Below are positions 58,301 through 64,000 of a stretch of 64,000 bases of DNA, in pieces. Position 1 is the first letter of the stretch; each line of letters begins with the position of its first letter. The position numbers and the translations under genes were made by a program. The notes beneath the pieces are model-generated. The model was given only the letters and a program-made list of their open reading frames with translations, was not told the origin of the DNA and did not search any database. Origin of the DNA: Metallyticus violacea (Eukaryota; Arthropoda; Insecta; Mantodea; Metallyticidae); NCBI GenBank assembly GCA_030762175.1, contig CM060833.1, forward strand, positions 160,677,501 to 160,741,500, written 5' to 3'.

Positions 58301-60726
58301 ATACTATGTAGAGTTGTAGAACATTAGTTATAACATAGAAATAAGCATTTACGGACCCGCGTCCATATAATATATTTTCTTCTTCTACATGTGAGGAATT
58401 TGTCCTGAAAGTTTGGCCATACCTTATTACACCCAGTATAAGATGGTTCAGAATCAACTAAGCAAAAATGATAGGAGGTGAAAGGGAATGAGCATTAAAT
58501 ATTATAGAGTTATAAAACATTAGTATACAGATCAGGTAGATGCAAGCAATGACTACATGGATACTGCAAGAAGTATTGGTCAGTCAAATGGAAAAATGTG
58601 ATTCAGTAAAGAAAAAATAAATGATTTATTTAGTAGCATATTGTAAGGCTTTAACAACAGTTGTGCAAAGTTGCCTTCCTCCATTTGGATACAGAATACT
58701 GCTCAGCAGGTGACACCTTCTTATGTGATGAAGCTGTTTCTTGTCACCTGTGCTAGCTCAGTGAAGTCTTTCAATAGTTGTCACAGTTTAATTCTAAATC
58801 CTTATTCATCACTAGACAACCATGGGCTGCAATAGACTTCATCATTTTACACAGTATATGTGCAACAATATACAATAAAATAATATATATTATGTAAAAT
58901 ATATAAGTATTAATCAAAATATAAATTAGATAATATAGTAAAGCTTTAAAAGTAGTATAATAACTAATAAATTTAAAAACCTATGTATCAGAACAACTAC
59001 AGTGAAGCAATCATGTATTCTAGATTAGGCTAGTGGGTCGATTTAGTACTATTATGCTCCATTTACCATTGAACTACTCAGAACACGTTTTACAAGCCTT
59101 TGCCTACATCATCACCTGCACATTGACTGCAGATTTCTTGATGATGGACTTGGGTGTGACTCTGGTGTAGCTCTGGTGGACACTTAATAAAATTTTGAAT
59201 CAATATGTCCTCTATTAGGATCTCGAAGTTCATAACCTTATATTCACATTTTTTTATATAAAATCTTTCCCATATTCCCAGCTTCACTAGTCTATCCACA
59301 ATTTCAGTAATATACCTTCATTAATGAAATTAGCAGTCAAGTAATAGAAACCCAATTAGCTTCATTTATGTGTTTAAAACACAGGGCATGTTTTAAGAGC
59401 GTGCGCTCCCATCCTCAGCTGTAGACCAAGTAACATCTTCTGGCATTGACAGGATAAGTTCACTTAAGCAGTCCGGTTGTGGGACCTTGCAGTTCATGAC
59501 GATGTCTTTATTTTTTAAAATTCCCAAATCACTAGCTCTGCTAGACTCATGGCAGAATTGAACAATTTTGGCTCCTTTATAATGTCCATAGTGGAGCAAG
59601 TACTTTATTACTTCAGCAATGGTAGTGGGTTGGCCTGGATTTTCAACATCATCATGGCCTCCACTAAGTCGTGATTTGATCACACCAACAATGGCATTGG
59701 GAATATGCCAAAGGAAAAGTGGCTGCAAATCACCACCAATTAAACAATGAACTAAAAGGTACTGTATGAGTCTTAAAGCTGTAACACCACTTATATTATA
59801 TAAAATGTCATGAAGTACCTGAAGATGTATCCAACATAGAAAGGCACACATTATATTACTTGTCAAATAGGGAATACAGTGACTTATGATTTGTTCTTTA
59901 TAATTATTAATTAACATGATTCTTGATTCTTTAATCAGGCAATTTATATATAAAAAGATTTATCAACAATTTGACATTCCATTTCTTTTCCTGTATTTTT
60001 GCTTACTTTATTGTTCTCATGTATTTTACATAGGTATGTGTCCATTTCATAAAGTATGTTTTACAGTATTTAAAAATTATATGTGCTATTATTTTAACAG
60101 GAAGAGATATTTATCCAAATTAATAAATAATTTTAAAAAGTTTTCTTTTTATTATTATTATTTTTTTTATTTTCCTTTTTAACAGTAAATCAGAAATAAA
60201 TATATCAAATAAATTGTTTTTAATACTATTGGGTTTAAAGATAAGTTCATAAGACCTAACATATTTGCTATTAGCATAAACAAATACTAATAATTACTTG
60301 CAGTATTATATTAAATTTTCTTCCTCTTTCTGCATAAAAAGAATCATCTCTGTCATGATTTGTGCCTGATCATACCAATCTATCTATTAATATGTAGGCC
60401 AATATACAGTGTAGTAACCTTGCACAATCTTCAATACTTAGAGCCCTAATGAATCATGGCACACAAGTAAAATAGAATATAAACTAGAAATTTACCTTTT
60501 GTTCCATTTGAGCAAAGCTAGTAGCTCTTGTACTAATTTGTCCTTTTTATCAACTGTTCCATAATTGTTAATAATATCAACAAATCTCTCTGTGCCAGCA
60601 GTAACTTTTTGGAAAGGACGATCGAAAGCACAATTGCCCCAGCCTCTGGTTCCATTTTCAACATTCTCAGGTTGACCAGTACTGCTAGAGGAGTTGGACA
60701 GTTGTTGTACTTCTATATCATTTTTC
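43201..60726 (-). CDS. TANGO2: TANGO2 homologue, last three exons (5' partial)
   Basis: Transport and Golgi organisation 2 homologue, an NRDE-family protein linked to cytosolic and mitochondrial lipid and haem handling; its biochemical role is still debated. Exons on the - strand are 60726-60496, 50516-50406 and 43336-43201. The split codons join cleanly as AG|G at both junctions, giving 159 complete residues plus stop. Recognisable blocks: RGWGNCAFDRPFQKV (family: YGLSN..LD.PW.KV), DKLVQELLALLK, HLPDPELEQRA, then FISIPENGYGTRTHTFILVD, which is the C-terminal YGTRT-T-ILVD signature, and a final WTLVKYSTEL strand. N-terminal exons with the NRDE start are not in the window. It is convergent with FANCD2, about 13 kb apart. 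Confidence 0.9.
43895..43968 (+). mobile_element. PLE end fragment, second end type
   Basis: ACGAAGCTGTAAACAATGGA and TAATATACCCTACTTTAATA match the terminal repeat at 26713 and 27245. Confidence 0.55.
43972..44045 (+). repeat. Short interspersed repeat family 3
   Basis: CCTGTGGTGTCTCAGTAGTA followed by A-rich sequence and an A12 run, as in the copies at 8262 and 39800. Confidence 0.5.
44150..45300 (-). pseudogene. PLE remnant: RT palm, thumb, GIY-YIG
   Basis: On the - strand: SFDVKALFPSIPIE near 45280-45240 (first catalytic Asp), VSGLAMGNPLSL near 45100, a decayed VDD region, then a 162-codon open stretch 44759-44271 with TETEYKLEYQQIIKMA, IMLAPKNEYNV, GVYEIKCADYNQRYIGKTKR (GIY-YIG) and KSAVAAHF. 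Unlike the copy at 2.9 kb, it keeps the first palm motif. No ribozyme seen at its 3' side. Confidence 0.8.
45405..45900 (+). repeat. Tandem copies of a LINE 3' tail
   Basis: Two diverged copies, about 45410-45640 and 45655-45862, sharing AGTTAGGGATAAAT.GTGGA, AGGATTAGTAAAAA and TTAGGACTGGAAACAGTT-like text. The first reads EYLGKVRDKWWKKIKSSEEK, resembling the EFLSKVKNKWDWVIRREV end of the LINE at 13.1 kb. The second is followed by a TAAATAAATAAATAAATA tail near 45890. Confidence 0.55.
46255..47985 (-). pseudogene. Second PLE lineage, Neptune-like
   Basis: On the - strand in three open blocks. 47963-47712: PTIYFLPKILKENCPGCPIV (RT motif 1-2). 47719-47033: LLATIDVTSLYTNIPHHEG (first Asp), IRGTVMGTRMVPSNANLFM, LLWLRYIDDIFVLW with DD, and ATFLDIDISLHNDS. 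46635-46273: HVVYMLSCKLCKAFYIGLT and SLRMNNHRCSV, a GIY-YIG domain. The domain style (MGT.M.PS.AN; YIDDIF) differs from the MGNPLSP/YVDD elements nearby and recalls the Neptune group. Frameshifts near 47715 and 46700 break it; the N-terminus is missing. Confidence 0.8.
48000..50280. other. TANGO2: TANGO2 intron, mostly unassigned
   Basis: Contains an 88-codon + strand open frame (48738-49001) with no recognised motif and a microsatellite. Nothing else supported. Confidence 0.4.
49158..49200. repeat. (ATT)n(GTT)n microsatellite
   Basis: About seven ATT units followed by about seven GTT units. Confidence 0.85.
50406..50516 (-). CDS. TANGO2: TANGO2 penultimate exon
   Basis: 111 nt: one base, 36 codons, two bases. 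The acceptor is TTTCATTGACAG and the donor is AG|GTAAGA. It encodes HLPDPELEQRALQPTRV and VFISIPENGYGT. The exon is 10 kb from the previous one and 7 kb from the next, so it is easily missed by gene finders. The + strand reading frames over it are shadows. Confidence 0.9.
51640..52620 (-). pseudogene. IS630-Tc1-mariner superfamily transposase remnant
   Basis: On the - strand from 52620: YKDVVQRVWGFYEFRTIDKI, then, through frameshifts, MINFYLDETWINQNHTQKS (52350-52290, second catalytic block), FGEGSRLIVCHIESVKTGF (52245-52190) and QLPPYQSLKSNWECV near 51865-51820 (LPPYHCQFNPIELVW-type, catalytic region mutated). The order and motifs are those of a widely repeated invertebrate DDE transposase. 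Inactive. Confidence 0.65.
52830..54830. repeat. 2-kb inverted repeat with nested hairpin
   Basis: Outer arms of about 100 bp: 52832-52932 against 54720-54826 (CTCCCCCCCTCTATCTTGTT and its partner, roughly 80% by eye). Inner arms: 53787-53891 against 54115-54225 (CATCTGTCCAAAAGCATCTG shared in inverted form). The left interval between arms is longer than the right. It could be a foldback transposon or an inverted duplication of one transposon end. Confidence 0.6.
53279..53480 (-). pseudogene. C-terminal fragment of an unidentified multicopy ORF
   Basis: On the - strand: LDKDPSTWKVDPVYKSGIEK, VVMNDVVERGVKLIQQYCNI, LTKDGTEKQFVLQIIPRDH, stop at 53279. The NDVxERGVKLIxxY block recurs in repeated arthropod ORFs of unknown name. 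It lies inside the large inverted repeat. Confidence 0.45.
55100..55960 (-). pseudogene. PLE remnant, thumb and GIY-YIG tail
   Basis: From 55353 the frame reads KAKLLKSVQGPMELPTWEKI, YIHKYKDSLMNFNTAG and ends PTAEF with TAG just before the ribozyme box. Upstream pieces with frameshifts extend to about 55960, where the text parallels 3740-3770. Middle divergence from the young copy is high. Confidence 0.7.
55106..55150 (-). ncRNA. Hammerhead motif
   Basis: CTGATGA at 55146-55140, stem II TGAGAAC/CAAAT/GTTCTT, GAAA at 55121-55118 followed by TCAGTT. The boxes are intact, but the base after GAAA is T, which weakens stem III. Confidence 0.6.
56664..56968 (+). mobile_element. SINE-1 copy on + strand with A tail
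   Basis: The head begins TCTTGGTGGTCTAGTAACCA. The body has TTTTTTTCGGGCATAAAAAT and TTAAAGAGCATCCTTAAACA, followed by an A-rich tail at 56945-56966. The B box is mutated (GGGGTCAAATTC). Confidence 0.8.
57035..58438 (-). mobile_element. Mariner-like transposon with both terminal inverted repeats
   Basis: Inverted ends of about 85 bp: 57035-57115 (CAGGGTATAACATTAAGGTA, then TGGCCAAACCTTTAGGA) against 58438-58360, flanked by TA. The transposase on the - strand is dead but legible: NAELADMHLMYGLAYGNGHA near 58005-57950 (the N-terminal helix-turn-helix domain of this group), RYPNRKMFEAN by 57890, MRTPQLEESILHAVN near 57810-57770, and HFYLWSHAESLC near 57400-57365 (PLDFFLWGHLKSLVY-type). Its C-terminus is CETICNSTGICQ near 57340. 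Confidence 0.8.
59020..59330 (-). pseudogene. PLE 3' tail remnant
   Basis: The frame from 59299 reads MDRLVKLGIWERFYIKKCEY and KVMNFEILIEDILIQNFIKC, ending DDVGKGL at 59090. These are the residues that follow the GIY-YIG domain. The left side carries the GCTCC.TTTACCATTGAAC and TACAGTGAAGCAATCATG ends. Confidence 0.7.
59083..59120 (-). ncRNA. Degenerate hammerhead motif
   Basis: GTGATGA at 59115-59109 (C3 lost), stem II TGTAGGC/AAA/GGCTTGT, AAAAC for GAAAC. Both boxes have lost a key base; activity not expected. Confidence 0.5.
59383..59424 (-). ncRNA. Degenerate hammerhead motif
   Basis: CTGAGGA at 59418-59412 intact, stem II GGGAGC/GCAC/GCTCTT, then AAAAC in place of GAAAC, ATGCCC. Confidence 0.5.
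59393..59917 (-). CDS. Unidentified 174-codon ORF ending in a ribozyme-like motif
   Basis: An uninterrupted frame in the TANGO2 intron. Its last 40 or so residues (LGILKNKDIVMNCKVPQPD, then PEDVTWSTAEDGSARS) match the position and style of PLE C-termini, and it stops inside a degenerate hammerhead. The first 130 residues (for example LQVLHDILYNISGVTALRLI and IPNAIVGVIKSRLSGGHDDV) resemble nothing I recognise and are rather hydrophobic and helical. It could be a PLE tail fused to foreign sequence, a captured host exon, or a diverged element ORF. Expression is unknown. Confidence 0.35.
   Translation of the reverse strand: MLINNYKEQIISHCIPYLTSNIMCAFLCWIHLQVLHDILYNISGVTALRLIQYLLVHCLIGGDLQPLFLWHIPNAIVGVIKSRLSGGHDDVENPGQPTTIAEVIKYLLHYGHYKGAKIVQFCHESSRASDLGILKNKDIVMNCKVPQPDCLSELILSMPEDVTWSTAEDGSARS
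60496..60726 (-). CDS. TANGO2: TANGO2 exon with the GN-PF-KV block
   Basis: The acceptor reads TGTGTTTTAG just above 60726 and the donor is AAG|GTAAAT below 60496. The exon starts with one base of a split codon and ends with two. It encodes GTRGWGNCAFDRPFQKV, TERFVDIINNYGTVDKKDK and LVQELLALLKWNK. A serine-rich stretch (SNSSSSTG) replaces the family's usual Tyr-rich segment before it. Confidence 0.85.
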
Positions 60727-61699
60727 CTAAAACACATGCACATAAAATAAACTTTTATTTTGTGTTTATTGACAAGCAGTAGAAAAAAAATGAATGTGAA
60801 AGAAAGAAAAGTGGAGTTTATTCATTTACCAGTATAGTTTAGCTTAAATTTATGAAAATAATATCATGTGCATAATCCACTAGATATACTAGGTTTTTTT
60901 TTAACAAATGTACTGCAATTCTGCTAGGAGCCTTTCACATGAACGTGTGTGTGTTCTTGTCCTATTTTTTTTTAAGTCTTTGCTACCAACATTTATACTG
61001 ATTATATCTCAAAAATATGTAGTATTGTACAAATATTTGCTTCTAACTTTAGAGAAATTTCTCATTCTAAGAGCTAAGCTTAGACAAAATCAGAATGGGT
61101 ACTATGGCAGAAGAGCACTCAATTCCCATACCCTTTAATTAATTTTTCATTTTATTACAGAGTTTGTGTTCAAAATTGGCCACAAAACTTTAAATTATAA
61201 TTATTGTGCATCTAGCACAATGACTAGTGTCTCTTGCTTATTCACAATTTGATTCATTAAAATAAAAATAAATAAATTTTAAAAAATTCTCAGTTATAAC
61301 TACCTTAAGTAAAGTAGTATCTGGAAAAACTGGAGATATAACTATAGTCTAGCAATAACTTCCTTAACTGCAACCTATTTCGTATGATTCAGCACTCCCA
61401 CCATGTCCCTTGCTAGGGTGGGAGCAGAAATTTGCATTTGAAAGGAAGCATAAATCTTAACAGCTAAATACACTGATAAATGTGTTATTAATTATAGGAA
61501 TTATAACATATCCCAATTTATTTCAAAGAATGATAGCACTAAACTAAACTTCAAACCAAAACTCCAAACGAAAATTTCATCCAGAACAACTTTAAAATAT
61601 TGCAACTCTCATGCACGATTCTGCACTCCTGCCATGTTCATGAATATATCTAGACATGCATAAGCTTAGTTGTATGTGTTGTTCTGCTATCTTCATTTG

Positions 61700-62500
61700 C
61701 ATTTCAACATGCCATCAAGTGAAGATGAAGGGGAAGTTGAAAAGAAAATTGCATACAGAGATTTATTCATAAAATTTATTTCATAATGCCCAGTGTTTAT
61801 GGAAAAGTCTAAGAGTGCCAAGAACTATGACTGCAAAAATGAAGATGTGGGAAGGTCTATGTAGCACATATTCCCAAGGTACCAGGATTAAAGTGACCCA
61901 AGTAGTAAAATGTTTCAAAACATGAAAACTAAAATTTAAAAAATACTGACCAAAATGTAACAGGAATAAAAAAAAATAAAATTAAAAGAGTGAGAAAATT
62001 GTTTTGTCAGTAGGGGACAAAGCAGAAAGTCCTGTTTTCGCCAATATACCTGGAAGTTCTGTCATAAGGGTTTTACCAAAAAAAACAGCACTGTGTCCAG
62101 CAATGATCACAGCAATAACTCTCGGACATCTTCAAATTATCCTTCTACATCTTCTCAAGATGTCAAACAGATGAGCATGTCTTTTACAAATTCCTATGCA
62201 AGATCCTGCGTGAAGGAGACATTGCTATAAGAAAATGAAGACAGGAAAGATTTATCTACAACTAGCTGCAGAGATTTTTATTGCTGCCTCAACTCCAACT
62301 GCAGACAATTGAAATATAAAAAGAAAAAAAAAAAGATCTAAAAAACCTCAATAAAATCTCTATTGAAAAAGCAACCCTAAATGGAGAAACCAGACTATTT
62401 AGTTTATGAATGGTTAAAGTGTAATTATGAATACCTGGACTATCCCTTTTCTTTCTCCTCAAAAATAAAAAATTAGAAAGAAAAAAAATCAAACAAGCAA
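61700..62500 (+). pseudogene. Myb/SANT-like transposon-associated ORF, decayed
   Basis: Pieces across frames: MPSSEDEGEVEKK at 61710, KMKMWEGLCSTYSQGTRIKV then TQVVKCFKNMKTK at 61840-61940 (the AWEEI...N......RT..QLK..W.N+K pattern of Myb/SANT-like DNA-binding domains), and ISIEKATLNGE near 62355 (the usual ++E+EKA.L..E C-terminal helix). Such ORFs are common in insect DNA transposons. Frameshifts make it non-functional. Confidence 0.4.
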
Positions 62501-62725
62501 TTAAATGCTGACTGACTGCAGGTTAGTATGCTGATAGTAAATTAGGATGTGGGTATTCATCCTGGTTGCTGCCTGTATCTTACGCAATATATATATATGT
62601 TATCATTTGGTTAGGCTTTTTTTTATCTTATTACTATTTTTATAAACAGGAAAGAGTCATGTTCTTAATTATCTATATCTAGTGAGTTGATTTGATACTC
62701 TTATGCTCCACTTACTGTTGGATTA

Positions 62726-62768
62726 TGCAAAACTAGTTTCGCAGGCTTTTGCCTGCATCCTCAGTTGC
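62726..62768 (-). ncRNA. Hammerhead ribozyme motif, intact core
   Basis: CTGAGGA at 62764-62758, stem II TGCAGGC/AAAA/GCCTGC, GAAAC at 62740-62736, then TAGTTTTG. Stem III palindrome ACTAGT. Confidence 0.8.
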
Positions 62769-63026
62769 AAGCAGATATATAAATCAGCAGTTGCACATCA
62801 CTTTTGGAGAGATAAACATGATATAGAAATGGGAGTGAAATTATTGAAATTCATAGATCGGCCCATGGAGCTGGGAATATGGGAGAAAATTTATATTAAA
62901 AATATGAGGATAAGGTTATGAACTTTGAGATCCCAACAGAAGATAAATTAATCCAGAAGTTCATAAAATGTCCACGAGAGCTACACTAGGTCCAGGCAAC
63001 TAACAACAAATCTGAAAGTCGACTCG

Positions 63027-63070
63027 TAACTGAGGATGCAGGCAAAAGCCTGCAAAACTAGTTTTGTATA
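63027..63070 (+). ncRNA. Hammerhead motif with one core change
   Basis: CTGAGGA at 63030-63036, same stem II, but AAAAC at 63054-63058 in place of GAAAC. The partner motif on the - strand 300 bases upstream keeps the G. Confidence 0.65.
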
Positions 63071-63879
63071 ATTCAATGGTAAGTGGAGCATAAGAGTATC
63101 AAATTCACTCACTAGATAATTAAAAATGTATTAGTCGCTTCACTGTATTGGTTCCGACATGAAATTAATTTTATATTAAAAGTTACAATTGCCGATGAGA
63201 AAAACAAAATTACAGCTATAGGGGATAGTTGTTGCTACTTATTCATACCAAAGGAAGTTATAACTTTAAAATACCAAAGTGGCAGCATCAACTACTTTCT
63301 ATCCCTTTGCCTAATAAAGCATAATAAGTAATGCTAAACTTTTTTCCTTTCTTTCAGTATTTTTTTATTTCAGCTTCAAATATGGTAGATGTTCCTATTC
63401 TTTAGCTATAGAGGCTGTTTTTCAATATAATCTCCTTACCAATTTACACCTTTGCATTACTTCGATGTCAGTCTGTATCCAATATGATAACAAACTGCAG
63501 ATCTGTCTCTTAGTGATCTTCATATTGTGGCTGTGACAATCTGTATTGCCATAAAATGAAAATGGTTGCTCACTTACTTTATATACTTATAATTTGATTA
63601 TTAAAGAAATGCCTTAAATTACAATAAAGATTTAGATCATATGTTGGCAAAGCTTGGATTTTGAATACAACAAACAGAACACAAAAAGCTCAACACATAA
63701 ATGGAAGAGAGTGAAGCGAAGTGGAATGGCATATGCTCTACAGTACAATTTTCACAAGAACAACCTGCAGTATTCTCCTTCATTTGCATCATTTCACAGG
63801 TGCTGGTTCACAAGTCAAAATTCCAATGTATGGAATAGACCATGCCATACTAAAAAAATACATAAATTTGAATAGTTTG

Positions 63880-64000
63880 GGATTTTCACAGTGAAATATA
63901 ATATCATATAATAAATTATTTATGAGGAAGTCACTCAAATTTCACTAGTTTTATTTCACTTACTTGGACATGTTTCAAAGGCAAATTTCTTTCATCTGAA
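63880..64000 (-). mobile_element. PLE 3' end entering the window edge
   Basis: Same end as at 2870-2960 and 4600-4700 (TTTCACTGTGAAAATC; GTGAAATTTGAGTGACTTCC; AAGTAAGTG). A ribozyme remnant lies at 64000-63965: TTCAGATGA, weak stem II, GAAAC, ATGTCC. Stem III ACATGT kept. The coding part would lie past 64000. Confidence 0.7.

Larger units (their letters stand above)
62660..63165 (+). mobile_element. Mini-PLE: GIY-YIG tail between inverted hammerhead ends
   Basis: Inverted ends: 62660-62768 (ending GCATCCTCAGTTGC) and 63025-63122 (starting GTAACTGAGGATGC), about 95 bp each and closely matched. Between them lies a + strand remnant KSAVAHHFWRDKHDIEMGVK, LLKFIDRPMELGIWEKIY, the last part of a PLE endonuclease domain. 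The right end continues to CTTCACTGTATTGGTTCCGA. This is a shortened version of the head-to-head arrangement at 2.9-4.7 kb. No clear target-site duplication was found. Confidence 0.8.

Noticed and set aside
1..64000. CRISPR arrays, bacterial operons, rRNA, viral genes
   Set aside because: No regularly spaced repeats, Shine-Dalgarno-led gene runs, rRNA-like sequence or viral gene sets were seen. The introns and retroelements are eukaryotic.

Overview
The window is AT-rich animal nuclear DNA: split genes with GT-AG introns, short exons, long introns and dense transposon remnants. The mix of mariner/Tc1, Jockey-like and other non-LTR LINEs, tRNA-derived SINEs and Penelope-like elements (PLEs) points to an arthropod, probably an insect with a large genome. 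I cannot name the species. There is no sign of bacterial, organellar or viral sequence organisation.

Two host genes converge. On the + strand, seven exons (6815-29964) encode the last 433 residues of FANCD2, the Fanconi anaemia DNA crosslink repair protein. They end in an acidic tail, a TAG stop and a poly(A) signal at 30185. On the - strand, three exons (60726 down to 43201) encode the C-terminal part of a TANGO2 homologue. All exon phases join without a frameshift in both genes. Earlier FANCD2 exons and earlier TANGO2 exons were not found and probably lie outside the window.

The rest is intronic and intergenic repeat. 0.7-1.9 kb: LINE 3' end split by a hammerhead foldback. 2.9-4.7 kb: a young PLE with a head-to-head inverted partial copy. 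7.6-8.3 kb: SINEs. 10.1-13.8 kb: PLE fragment, then a LINE carrying two hammerhead foldbacks. 14.3-15.5 and 18.9-20.1 kb: mariner remnants. 16.6-17.0 kb: palindromic hammerhead element. 22.9 kb: solo PLE end. 25.4-27.4 kb: Tc1 and LINE fragments and a PLE. 31-36 kb: decayed DNA transposons and SINEs. 39-42.5 kb: mariner, SINEs and a Jockey-like LINE. 44-48 kb: PLEs of two lineages. 51.6-54.8 kb: transposase remnant and a large inverted repeat. 55-59.9 kb: PLE tails, a SINE and a mariner-like element with both inverted termini. 62.7 kb to the end: further hammerhead PLE pieces.

The most notable content is a set of mobile sequences carrying hammerhead ribozyme (HHR) motifs. Several are little more than a ribozyme whose outer arms form a long inverted repeat. 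PLEs are already known to carry HHRs. What stands out here is (i) 12-13 bp target-site duplications around six separate insertions, four of them foldback or solo-end elements and two with PLE coding sequence, (ii) repeated insertion into copies of one LINE family, (iii) self-complementary hexamers at ribozyme stem III, fitting dimeric cleavage, and (iv) a protein stop codon that overlaps the conserved GAAA of the ribozyme core.
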